A DNA stretch of 19,772 bases from JANMEX01 sp049696015 (GTDB lineage: Bacteria; Pseudomonadota; Alphaproteobacteria; Rhizobiales; Rhizobiaceae), in NCBI GenBank assembly GCA_049696015.1, contig JBAVTG010000066.1, positions 1 through 19,772 of the forward strand, written 5' to 3'. Positions 1-6,223 of this stretch are shown here, in pieces. Position 1 is the stretch's first letter, and every line of letters begins with the position of its first letter. Made by a program: the position numbers and the translations under genes. The notes below the pieces were generated by a model. It was given only the letters and a program-made list of their open reading frames with translations. It was not told the origin of the DNA and searched no databases.

Positions 1-115
1 GAAGGATGTCGTCCGCCATCCGCTGGTCGCCGAAATCGTCGGGGCCTATGACCGGGCAACGGAAGAGCGTGTCGCCCGCCGCAACGCAGCCTTGGCAAGC
101 GACAAGCCTGCGTGA
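1..115 (+). CDS. ybeZ: PhoH-like (YbeZ-type) ATPase, C-terminal end only (partial)
   Basis: The reading frame is open from base 2 to a TGA at 113-115. It encodes about 37 residues beginning KDVVRHPLVAEIVGAYD and ending in a charged, alanine-rich tail. The 'DVVRHPLV..IV.AYD' ending is what I recognise from the C-terminus of PhoH-family P-loop NTPases, which are commonly encoded directly upstream of ybeY and are thought to act with it in RNA metabolism. The nucleotide-binding motifs lie outside the window, so the call rests on the tail and on context. The stop overlaps the ybeY GTG start (GTGA at 112-115), suggesting translational coupling. The ybeZ-ybeY-ybeX-lnt order is the same as in E. coli. 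Confidence 0.75.
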   Translation, partial: KDVVRHPLVAEIVGAYDRATEERVARRNAALASDKPA

Positions 116-618
116 GCGGCAAGACCATCCTGACAGCCGTATCCTCGGTTGAATCCGGCCTTTGGCCGGACGAAGCCGCGTTGGAAGCGCTCGTCCATCA
201 CGTGTTCCGCGCGGCAGAAGCTGAACTTGCCCTTTCGCCGGATTTCCCCAGCGAAGTCAGTCTGTTGTTTGCCGATGACGCGGCCATGCAAAGCATCAAT
301 GCGCAGTGGCGCAGCCAGGACAAGCCGACCAATGTCCTGTCATTTCCAGCTTTTGCGCTGAAACCCGGCATGGCGCCAAAGCCGCTGCTCGGCGATATCG
401 TGCTGGCCTATGAAACCGTTGCGCGTGAGGCAACATTGCAAGACAAGCCCTTTGACCACCATCTCAGCCATCTTGTCGCCCACGGTCTTTTGCACCTGTT
501 AGGCCATGATCATGAAAGCGATGGCGAAGCAGAGGTGATGGAAGAACTTGAACAGCGCATTCTCGCCCGCCTTGCCATACCCGACCCCTATGCGGTATCA
601 GACGGGGACAATGTCTGA
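112..618 (+). CDS. ybeY: Endoribonuclease YbeY, rRNA maturation factor
   Basis: This 168-residue protein is a single-domain, zinc-dependent RNase of the UPF0054/YbeY family. The family acts in 16S rRNA 3'-end maturation and 70S ribosome quality control in the cytoplasm. The signature HGLLHLLGHDH lies at residues 124-134 and supplies three zinc-ligand histidines (H124, H128, H134). Other conserved segments are NVLSFPA (74-80) and LGDIVLAYE (93-101). The length is usual for alphaproteobacterial members. The GTG start at 112 overlaps the stop of the upstream PhoH-type gene, and the ybeY stop at 616-618 overlaps the ATG of the next gene. This makes a chain of translationally coupled genes. No in-frame alternative start fits better. 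Confidence 0.95.
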   Translation: MSGKTILTAVSSVESGLWPDEAALEALVHHVFRAAEAELALSPDFPSEVSLLFADDAAMQSINAQWRSQDKPTNVLSFPAFALKPGMAPKPLLGDIVLAYETVAREATLQDKPFDHHLSHLVAHGLLHLLGHDHESDGEAEVMEELEQRILARLAIPDPYAVSDGDNV

Positions 619-1645
619 CATCCAGTCCAAAACCGCGCCAGCAGCGGATGCCAAGCCTGCCTTGCGTCAGGGAGCCGAAAACGGCGACCAGCCGACCCGA
701 AGTCCGCGTCCGGAAAACGAACGCAAATCCGTCATATCCTGGCTGACCCAGCGTTTTCGCGGCAAAACCGCTTCAGAATTGCGTGAGGATCTGGCCGATG
801 TGCTCGCCGATGAGGCAGGCCATGGCGCGTCCGGCTTTTCCGCTGGCGAGCGTGAGATGCTCTCCAACATTCTCGGCTTCCGCGAAGTCCGCGTCGAGGA
901 TGTGATGATTCCGCGCGCCGATGTGATCGGCGTTGATATGGACACCAAGCTTGCCGAACTTCTGGAACTGTTCGAAAGCTCCGGCCATTCGCGCATGCCG
1001 GTCTATTCGGGCGACCTGGATGATCCCAAGGGCATGGTGCACATCCGTGACGTGCTGGGCTGGATCACCCGCTCGGCGCGCACGCGAAAACCGTCCAAGG
1101 CAAGAGCTGGCACGGGCCGTAAACTGCCCGAACCCGTGCCGCTGGATCTGGCGCGCGTCGATCTCAACAAGACCATCGGCGAGTTGAAGCTGCTGCGTGA
1201 TGTGCTGTTCGTGCCGCCGTCGATGCTGGCTGGCGATCTGATGCAGCGCATGCGCGCCTCGCGCACGCAGATTGCGCTGGTCATCGATGAGTTCGGCGGC
1301 ACGGACGGTCTGGTTTCGCTGGAAGATGTGGTTGAGCTGGTCGTTGGCGACATTGAAGACGAGCATGACGATGAAGTCGTGCCGATTGGCGAAGAGTCGC
1401 CGGGCGTCTTTTTGGTTGATGGCGGCGCCCAGCTTGAAGACGTTGTCGCTGCAATCGGATCGGATTTTGTCATCGGCGAAGCAGGCGATGATGTCGATAC
1501 CATCGCTGGACTGATCATTTCCGTTCTTGGCCATCACCCGCTCAAGGGCGAGACTTGCGTGGCCGTGCCGGGCTTTGAGTTCAAGGTCGTCGAAGCTGGC
1601 AACCGCCGAATCCACAAGGTTCGCATCTCGCGCCAGTCGGATTGA
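611..1645 (+). CDS. corC: CorC/YbeX-type CBS-pair protein (hemolysin C / TlyC family)
   Basis: This 344-residue protein carries a charged N-terminal segment, a tandem CBS pair (about residues 97-157 and 193-250, beginning VMIPRADV and containing VIDEFGGTDGLVSLEDV), and a C-terminal CorC/HlyC transporter-associated domain (about 264-342). It has no DUF21 membrane domain, so it is the soluble CorC/YbeX type rather than the membrane-bound type. Family roles include Mg2+/Co2+ efflux linked to CorA and, for YbeX, ribosome-related functions alongside YbeY. The old 'hemolysin' name is not good evidence of toxicity. I chose ATG 611 (MSDIQSKTAP), which overlaps the ybeY stop by 8 nt. A TTG at 548 in the same frame would add 21 residues read from within ybeY and looks spurious. 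A basic, low-complexity stretch (about 153-172) separates the CBS motifs. Confidence 0.9.
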   Translation: MSDIQSKTAPAADAKPALRQGAENGDQPTRSPRPENERKSVISWLTQRFRGKTASELREDLADVLADEAGHGASGFSAGEREMLSNILGFREVRVEDVMIPRADVIGVDMDTKLAELLELFESSGHSRMPVYSGDLDDPKGMVHIRDVLGWITRSARTRKPSKARAGTGRKLPEPVPLDLARVDLNKTIGELKLLRDVLFVPPSMLAGDLMQRMRASRTQIALVIDEFGGTDGLVSLEDVVELVVGDIEDEHDDEVVPIGEESPGVFLVDGGAQLEDVVAAIGSDFVIGEAGDDVDTIAGLIISVLGHHPLKGETCVAVPGFEFKVVEAGNRRIHKVRISRQSD

Positions 1646-1679
1646 TACTCCAGAAAACCATCGGGGCCTGTTAAACCAA

Positions 1680-1699
1680 TCCCGCTGATTCGCGCGGGA
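1680..1699 (+). other. Small GC-rich hairpin between corC and lnt
   Basis: TCCCGC (1680-1685) can pair with GCGGGA (1694-1699) around an 8-nt loop in the 64-bp gap between corC and lnt. No U-tract follows, so it is not a classical intrinsic terminator. It ends 10 nt before the lnt ATG, close to where a Shine-Dalgarno would be expected. It could affect mRNA stability or lnt translation, or have no role. Confidence 0.35.
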
Positions 1700-1709
1700 C
1701 CGGTCGGAT

Positions 1710-3299
1710 ATGCTGAATAAAATTGCTGGAGACGTTGTGCTCCTGTGGGGCTTCAAGCGCAATGGACTGGCCTTTCTGGCCGGTGCGTTGCTGACGCTTG
1801 CCCTGCCGCCATTTGACTTTTTCGCTGTCGGCTTCGTCTCCTTCGCAATAATGCTGTGGCTGATCGAAGGCGCGGTGCCGTCGCCGGGCGCGCGCGGCGC
1901 CCTGCGGCTTTATCCAGCGGCGGTGATCGGCTGGTTCTTCGGCTTCGGCTATTTTCTTGCTGGCCTTTGGTGGCTGGGCAACGCCGTCATTGCGGAAAGC
2001 TACGAATTTGCCTGGGCGCTGCCGCTCGCGGTGCTGGGCCTTCCGGCAATGCTGGCGTTCTTTTTTTCAGGCTCTGCCATGCTCGCGCGCGCTGTCTGGG
2101 GCCGAGGCATCGGCACAGCGGCAGCACTGGCATTCGGCTTTGGCATCGGGGAATGGCTGCGCGGCTTCCTGTTCACCGGCTTTCCCTGGAACAGCCTCGG
2201 CATGACCTTTTTGCCTGCTGCGCCGTTCATGCAGGTTTTGTCGGTCTTTGGCATTATCGGCATCAACGCCCTTGCGGTTTTTGCCTTTGCCTTGCCGGCA
2301 ACGTTTGCGATCGCCAGGTTCAGATCCCTTGGGCCGATCCTCGCCGCAGCGCTGGTTGCGGCCCAGTTGGGCTATGGGTTCACCATGCTGAACGCTGATG
2401 CGCCCCAAAAGGGGCCTGCGACAAGTGTCCGCATCGTCCAGCCTTCCATCGCGCAGGGCGAGAAATGGGACGCCGATGTGCGCGGCCGGATCTTTTCCAC
2501 CTATCTGGAAATGACCGCCCAGGCGCCCGGACAAGGCAAGCCAAAACCGGCGTTGATTGTCTGGCCGGAAACATCAGTTCCCTTCCTGTTCACCGAACGG
2601 CCGGATGCGCTTGTGGCGCTGGGCGCAACGCTCGACGACAGCCAGACGCTTCTTGCCGGCGCCGTCCGTCAGGAAGGCAACCGCGATTCGGGCGAAACGG
2701 TCCGCTACTACAACTCCATGATTGCCATCAACGGTTTGGGTGAGATCATTGACGCGGCCGACAAGGCGCATCTGGTTCCATTCGGCGAGTATCTGCCCAT
2801 GAGCGACCTGCTCGGCGCCTACGGATTGCAGCAGCTTGTGTCCACGCCCGGCGGTTTCTCAGCCGGGGCGCGGCAGCACCGCTTCACGCTTGAGGGCTTG
2901 CCGCAGATCCTGCCGCTGATTTGCTACGAGATCATTTTTCCGGGTGCATTCGGCACTGGCAAAATGCCCGGCCTTGCCGTCAATATCACCAATGATGCCT
3001 GGTATGGCCGCACGCCGGGTCCCTGGCAGCATTTGCGGCTGGCGCAGGTACGCGCCGCCGAAACAGGCGTGCCGGTCGTCCGGGCGGCAAACAACGGTAT
3101 ATCGGCGGTGATTGATGGTCATGGACGCGTCGTTTCAGCCCTGCCGCTCGATACGGTTTCCGTGCTGGATTCGCCGCTTCCTGCACCTTTGCCACCCACG
3201 CTTTACAGCCTTCACGGGCGACGGATTGTATTTGGTGTGTACCTGCTACTTCTTGCTATCTGTGGTTTGACTAATCTGCGACGCCGGTCCACACTGTAA
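1710..3299 (+). CDS. lnt: Apolipoprotein N-acyltransferase
   Basis: This 529-residue inner-membrane enzyme transfers an acyl chain from phospholipid to the N-terminal cysteine of apolipoproteins, the last step of lipoprotein maturation. The N-terminal half holds several hydrophobic segments (roughly residues 18-52, 69-90, 101-120, 136-150, 172-200 and 208-225). The C-terminal half is a periplasmic nitrilase-like domain, followed by a final membrane segment near 505-522. The expected Glu-Lys-Cys catalytic triad is visible as E287 (VWPET), K352 (DKAHLVPFGEYLP) and C405 (LICYE). The FTGFPWN motif (155-161) is also typical. Length matches the family. ATG 1710 is preferred because the N-terminus resembles rhizobial Lnt proteins, although no strong Shine-Dalgarno is present. 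It lies 64 bp after corC in the same direction. Confidence 0.96.
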   Translation: MLNKIAGDVVLLWGFKRNGLAFLAGALLTLALPPFDFFAVGFVSFAIMLWLIEGAVPSPGARGALRLYPAAVIGWFFGFGYFLAGLWWLGNAVIAESYEFAWALPLAVLGLPAMLAFFFSGSAMLARAVWGRGIGTAAALAFGFGIGEWLRGFLFTGFPWNSLGMTFLPAAPFMQVLSVFGIIGINALAVFAFALPATFAIARFRSLGPILAAALVAAQLGYGFTMLNADAPQKGPATSVRIVQPSIAQGEKWDADVRGRIFSTYLEMTAQAPGQGKPKPALIVWPETSVPFLFTERPDALVALGATLDDSQTLLAGAVRQEGNRDSGETVRYYNSMIAINGLGEIIDAADKAHLVPFGEYLPMSDLLGAYGLQQLVSTPGGFSAGARQHRFTLEGLPQILPLICYEIIFPGAFGTGKMPGLAVNITNDAWYGRTPGPWQHLRLAQVRAAETGVPVVRAANNGISAVIDGHGRVVSALPLDTVSVLDSPLPAPLPPTLYSLHGRRIVFGVYLLLLAICGLTNLRRRSTL

Positions 3300-3344
3300 C
3301 CATCGGTCGTAGTCCAAAAAAATTCCAAAAAGCAGATCGAATGG

Positions 3345-3400
3345 GCGCAGGGGCTGCGCAAATTTAAAAAAAACAACAAACCGGCGGCCGCAAGGCCGTC
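3345..3400 (+). promoter_or_regulatory. Structured, A-rich leader of the PraR-like gene
   Basis: The 134-bp gap between lnt and the regulator gene is A-rich against a GC-rich background. It contains two perfect or near-perfect hairpins. GCGCAG/CTGCGC (3345-3350 and 3354-3359) closes a GGG loop. GGCGGCC/GGCCGTC (3383-3389 and 3394-3400, one G-U pair) closes a GCAA loop of the GNRA type. Between them, 3366-3380 is exactly five AAN triplets (AAA AAA AAC AAC AAA), the kind of run known to bind the distal face of Hfq. The start codon 33 nt further on has no clear Shine-Dalgarno. A post-transcriptionally controlled leader is my inference. Confidence 0.4.
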
Positions 3401-3433
3401 AAACAAGAAGTCAGCCGTGATGACGGTCCCAAA

Positions 3434-3850
3434 ATGATAGAAAACAAGAAGAAGCCTAATCCGATAGACGTGCATGTCGGAAGCCGCATTCGCCTGCGGC
3501 GCAATATGCTTGGAATGAGCCAGGAAAAGCTGGGCGAAGCCCTTGGCATCACATTCCAGCAAATCCAGAAATACGAGAAAGGCGCAAACCGGGTCGGCGC
3601 AAGCCGGCTGCAGGCGATCGCAACGGTTCTGAACGTGCCGGTCTCGTTTTTCTTCGAGGATGCACCGGGCGAATCCGGGGAAGTCATCCGCGGCCTGTCA
3701 GAGGAAGGTTCGACCGCTTATGTGGTCGATTTCCTCAACAGCGCGGAAGGCCTCCAGCTCAACAGGGCATTCGTCAAGATTTCTGATCCGAAGGTTCGCC
3801 GGAAGATCATTGATCTTGTCAAATCCCTTGGCGACCCGACAGAAGCCTGA
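3434..3850 (+). CDS. praR: XRE-family HTH transcriptional regulator, PraR/PhrR-like
   Basis: This 138-residue cytoplasmic DNA-binding protein has one helix-turn-helix domain of the Cro/CI (XRE) type at about residues 18-72 (GSRIRLRRNMLGMSQEKLGE onwards, with ITFQQIQKYEKG as the recognition region). A short C-terminal part ends in RRKIIDLVKSLG. This architecture and the position directly upstream of metK match the rhizobial PraR/PhrR group, in which PraR of Rhizobium leguminosarum controls biofilm and quorum-sensing genes. The assignment comes from recalled family resemblance and synteny, so the symbol is tentative. The start at ATG 3434 gives the full conserved N-terminus (PIDVHVGSRIRLRR), but the preceding bases lack a good ribosome binding site. 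It lies 134 bp after lnt and 115 bp before metK, so it may be transcribed on its own. Confidence 0.8.
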   Translation: MIENKKKPNPIDVHVGSRIRLRRNMLGMSQEKLGEALGITFQQIQKYEKGANRVGASRLQAIATVLNVPVSFFFEDAPGESGEVIRGLSEEGSTAYVVDFLNSAEGLQLNRAFVKISDPKVRRKIIDLVKSLGDPTEA

Positions 3851-3863
3851 GTGATCTAAAAAC

Positions 3864-3944
3864 GCGGGCTGGGCAGGCGTTACTTGACCAGCCCGCAATC
3901 ATTCGTCTAACAGGCACGCCGATGACACGGCGCGTCCCGCGCCG
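3864..3944 (+). promoter_or_regulatory. metK upstream region: inverted repeat overlapping a candidate -35, plus a second hairpin
   Basis: A perfect 9-bp inverted repeat GCGGGCTGG/CCAGCCCGC (3864-3872 and 3888-3896) has a 15-nt loop. The loop and 3' arm include CTTGACC (3883-3889), which matches the alphaproteobacterial -35 consensus. A poor -10-like CTAACA lies 17 nt after TTGACC at 3907-3912. A second perfect hairpin, CGGCGCG/CGCGCCG with a TCC loop, spans 3928-3944, 21 nt before the metK ATG. On the plus strand the first repeat has no U-tract, but read on the minus strand it is followed by GTTTTT, so it resembles an intrinsic terminator for antisense transcription. It could be an operator, a terminator or a leader structure; the sequence does not decide. 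Confidence 0.4.
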
Positions 3945-3965
3945 GATTCTTGCAGGGTTAATCCT

Positions 3966-5207
3966 ATGGCGCGCCAAAACTACGTTTTTACCAGTGAATC
4001 CGTATCCGAAGGTCACCCGGACAAGGTTTGTGACCGCATTTCCGATGAAATCGTCGATCTTGTCTATCGCGAGGCCCGCAAAACCGGTGTTGATCCCTGG
4101 TCCGTGCGCATTGCCTGCGAAACGCTGGCAACCACCAACCGTGTCGTGATTGCCGGTGAAGTGCGCGTGCCGCCATCGCTGATGAAAAAAGACAAGGCCG
4201 GCAATGAAATGATCAACCCGGCCAAGTTCAAGGCCGCCGCCCGCAAGGCGATCCGCGACATTGGCTATGAGCAGGACGGGTTCCACTGGAAGACCGCCAA
4301 GATTGACGTGCTGCTGCACTTCCAGTCTGCACATATTGCCCAAGGCGTTGACAATGCTGCCGACAAGCAGGGCGCTGAAGGCGCCGGCGACCAGGGCATC
4401 ATGTTCGGTTACGCCTGCAATGAGACGCCGGACCTGATGCCGGCGCCGATCTACTACAGCCACAAGATCCTCGAATTGCTCGCTGCCGCCCGCCACAAGG
4501 GCGAAGGCGATGCCGGCAAGCTCGGCCCCGATGCCAAGAGCCAGGTGACCGTGCACTATGTCGATGGCAAGCCCAATGAAGTCACGTCCATCGTCTTGTC
4601 GACGCAGCACATGGATGCCTCATGGGATTCCAAGAAGGTGCGCAAGGTTGTCGAACCTTACATCCGTGAAGCGCTGTCCGATCTGAAGATTGCCGACAAT
4701 TGCGCATGGTACATCAACCCGACCGGCGCATTTGTCATTGGCGGGCCCGATGGCGATGCTGGTCTTACCGGCCGCAAGATCATTGTTGACACCTACGGCG
4801 GCGCGGCCCCGCATGGCGGCGGCGCTTTCTCCGGCAAAGACACCACCAAAGTGGACCGCTCTGCTGCCTATGCGGCGCGCTACCTTGCCAAGAATGTCGT
4901 TGCTGCCAAGCTTGCCGACAAATGCACCATCCAGCTCTCCTACGCCATTGGCGTTGCTGAGCCGCTCTCGGTCTATGTCGACCTGCATGGCACCGGCAAG
5001 GTTGATGAGGCCAGGCTTGAAGACGCATTGCGTACCGTCATGGATCTGACCCCGCGCGGCATCCGCAAGCATCTCGACCTCAACAAGCCGATCTACGCCC
5101 GCACCGCCTCCTATGGCCATTTCGGCCGCAAGCCGGGCCGCGACGGGTCTTTCTCGTGGGAAAAGACCGATCTGGCGGCGGCGCTCAAGAAGGCCATCGG
5201 AGCCTGA
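3966..5207 (+). CDS. metK: S-adenosylmethionine synthetase (methionine adenosyltransferase)
   Basis: This 413-residue cytoplasmic enzyme makes SAM from ATP and methionine with release of Pi and PPi. Signatures are GHPDKVCDRISDEI (residues 16-29, with H17, D19 and K20 corresponding to active-site residues), the flexible-loop motif GAGDQGIMFGYACNET, and the glycine-rich GGAAPHGGGAFSGKD followed by TTKVDRSAAY. It is longer than the 384-residue E. coli enzyme because of insertions typical of alphaproteobacterial MetK. ATG 3966 starts directly at the conserved ARQNYVFTSESVSEGHPDK region, with AGGG (3954-3957) as a modest ribosome binding site. It is followed by trmB, a SAM-dependent methyltransferase that appears to start 5 nt after the metK stop. 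Confidence 0.97.
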   Translation: MARQNYVFTSESVSEGHPDKVCDRISDEIVDLVYREARKTGVDPWSVRIACETLATTNRVVIAGEVRVPPSLMKKDKAGNEMINPAKFKAAARKAIRDIGYEQDGFHWKTAKIDVLLHFQSAHIAQGVDNAADKQGAEGAGDQGIMFGYACNETPDLMPAPIYYSHKILELLAAARHKGEGDAGKLGPDAKSQVTVHYVDGKPNEVTSIVLSTQHMDASWDSKKVRKVVEPYIREALSDLKIADNCAWYINPTGAFVIGGPDGDAGLTGRKIIVDTYGGAAPHGGGAFSGKDTTKVDRSAAYAARYLAKNVVAAKLADKCTIQLSYAIGVAEPLSVYVDLHGTGKVDEARLEDALRTVMDLTPRGIRKHLDLNKPIYARTASYGHFGRKPGRDGSFSWEKTDLAAALKKAIGA

Positions 5208-5214
5208 GGCTCTG
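5199..5214 (+). promoter_or_regulatory. Shine-Dalgarno and probable non-canonical CTG start of trmB
   Basis: GGAG at 5199-5202 (inside the metK 3' end) lies 9 nt before CTG 5212-5214. In the trmB frame there is no ATG, GTG or TTG between ATG 5113 and ATG 5305. The conserved FFGRRHGKPLR motif begins about 13 codons after the CTG, so ATG 5305 would delete conserved sequence. ATG 5113 would add 33 residues that are only an alternative-frame reading of metK. CTG initiation gives a family-typical length. This start is inferred, not proven. Confidence 0.5.
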
Positions 5215-5916
5215 AACCAGGACGATCACGCAAAGCGCCGCGGCGGCGGGTCATTTTTTGGCCGCCGCCACGGCAAGCCGCTTCGGGCACAGCAGTCCGA
5301 GGCCATGGAACTGCTGTTGCCCGGTTTGCGGCTGGATCTTGTCCAGCCTGCCCCGAAATCGCTTGCCACGCTTTTTGACGCCAAGGTCGATCAAGTCCGC
5401 CTTGAAATCGGCTTCGGCGGCGCCGAGCATCTGCTGCATGAAGCGGCCCGTTTCCCCGACACCGGCTTTATCGGCGTTGAACCGTTCATCAACGGCATGG
5501 CCAAAATGGCGGCTGCTCTTGCCAAAGCGCCGCTGAAAAATCTGCGCCTGTTTGATGAGGACGCGGCGCTCCTGCTCAATTGGCTCCCGGACCAGTCCCT
5601 GTCAGGCATAGACCTGTTCTACCCCGACCCATGGCACAAGAAGCGCCACTGGAAACGCCGTTTCGTCTCTGAAGCCAATCTGGCATCCATGGCTCGCGTC
5701 ATGAAGCCGGGCAGCCTGTTCCGCTTCGCCTCCGACATCCCGGACTATGTCAACTGGACGCTGCTGCACGTCGAAGCCAACGGCAGTTTTGCCTTTGAAG
5801 CCAAATCCGCCGACGATTGGCGCACCCCTTACGATGCCTGGCCCGGCACACGCTACGAAGCCAAGGCATTCCGCGAGGGCCGCACACCTGCATATTTGAC
5901 CTTTGCAAGGCGCTGA
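5212..5916 (+). CDS. trmB: tRNA (guanine-N7)-methyltransferase
   Basis: From the CTG start this is a 234-residue cytoplasmic enzyme that methylates N7 of G46 in tRNA variable loops using SAM. It shows the rhizobial N-terminal motif FFGRRHGKPLR (15-25), the SAM-binding LEIGFGGAEHL (64-74, with Ala where many homologues have Gly), GFIGVEPF (85-92), the YPDPWHKKRHWKRRF signature (137-151), and C-terminal DDWRTPYDAWPGTRYEAKAF followed by REGRTPAYLTF. The function is secure but the start is not. The only upstream ATG (5113) lies 95 nt inside metK and yields 267 residues. The next ATG (5305) removes the conserved N-terminus. CTG 5212, with GGAG 9 nt upstream, gives the expected length. It is probably cotranscribed with metK. 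Confidence 0.92.
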   Translation: MNQDDHAKRRGGGSFFGRRHGKPLRAQQSEAMELLLPGLRLDLVQPAPKSLATLFDAKVDQVRLEIGFGGAEHLLHEAARFPDTGFIGVEPFINGMAKMAAALAKAPLKNLRLFDEDAALLLNWLPDQSLSGIDLFYPDPWHKKRHWKRRFVSEANLASMARVMKPGSLFRFASDIPDYVNWTLLHVEANGSFAFEAKSADDWRTPYDAWPGTRYEAKAFREGRTPAYLTFARR

Positions 5917-5939
5917 CTTGTGCAGCCTCTGATCGTTTG

Positions 5940-5981
5940 CATGACAAGTTCCGCAGAGCCGCGGTCTCTCCAATTGTCATG
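5940..5981 (+). repeat. Inverted repeat downstream of trmB
   Basis: CATGACAA (5940-5947) pairs perfectly with TTGTCATG (5974-5981). Inside the 26-nt loop, AGAG (5955-5958) can pair with CTCT (5966-5969), giving a two-tier stem. It begins 23 nt after the trmB stop. There is no U-tract, so it is either a 3'-end stabilising hairpin of the metK-trmB mRNA or a binding site. The rest of the 307-bp gap before rimP holds the promoter and terminator listed separately. Confidence 0.4.
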
Positions 5982-6065
5982 TCGCAGTTCCGTCCCGGCA
6001 TTGCTCATATGCGCCAAACCCATTTTGCGCTGTTATCGCTTCTGGTTTTCTTTCGCTCAAAATCC

Positions 6066-6094
6066 TTGCAAGCAGCCTCCATCAAGCGTATAAG
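6066..6094 (+). promoter_or_regulatory. Promoter of the rimP-nusA-infB operon
   Basis: TTGCAA (6066-6071) and TATAAG (6089-6094) are separated by exactly 17 nt (6072-6088), a strong match to the housekeeping sigma-70-type consensus. The predicted transcription start is near A6101. It lies in the 307-bp gap between trmB and rimP and is followed almost at once by an intrinsic terminator. It is the best promoter match I noticed in the window. Confidence 0.65.
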
Positions 6095-6120
6095 CCGCTC
6101 AAATTCTTGATCGTCAGATG

Positions 6121-6152
6121 AAGAGTGGGCCCTGCCGGACCCGCTCTTTTTT
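6121..6152 (+). terminator. Rho-independent terminator / rimP-leader-type attenuator
   Basis: AAGAGTGGGCCC (6121-6132) pairs with GGACCCGCTCTT (6137-6148), with one T-G pair, one C-A mismatch and a TGCC loop. The run TTTTTT covers 6147-6152. It begins about 20 nt after the predicted start at 6101, so termination would give an RNA of only about 52 nt, and the operon would need read-through. A 'rimP leader' attenuator with a terminator at its 3' end has been predicted upstream of rimP in alphaproteobacteria (Rfam), and this fits. It could also simply end transcripts coming from metK-trmB. Confidence 0.75.
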
Positions 6153-6223
6153 GTTACCTGAACCCTGAAGAAACAGGCTCAGCGGCAAATTCTGAAAGAC
6201 GGTCGCAACGCGAGCGGACTGGT

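Noticed and set aside
548..610. TTG start of CorC inside ybeY
   Set aside because: The extra 21 residues overlap the conserved ybeY C-terminus in another frame; ATG 611 overlaps the ybeY stop as coupled genes do.
3267..3296. Promoter for the PraR-like gene inside the lnt 3' end
   Set aside because: TTGACT at 3267-3272 is a good -35, but there is no acceptable -10 at 16-18 nt.
3864..3965. SAM-sensing riboswitch upstream of metK
   Set aside because: I compared the spacer with what I remember of SAM-II and SAM/SAH riboswitches, and the conserved core and pseudoknot sequences are not visible. Two simple hairpins are not enough for this call.
3922..4149. 75-codon open frame beginning upstream of metK
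   Set aside because: It runs out of frame through the conserved metK start, has no recognisable domain, and looks like a shadow of metK.
5113..5211. N-terminal extension of TrmB from ATG 5113
   Set aside because: These 33 residues are an alternative-frame reading of the conserved metK 3' end, with no similarity to TrmB proteins that I recognise.
6125..6223. N-terminal extension of RimP from GTG 6125
   Set aside because: The GTG lies within the terminator stem and the extra 33 residues are not RimP-like.
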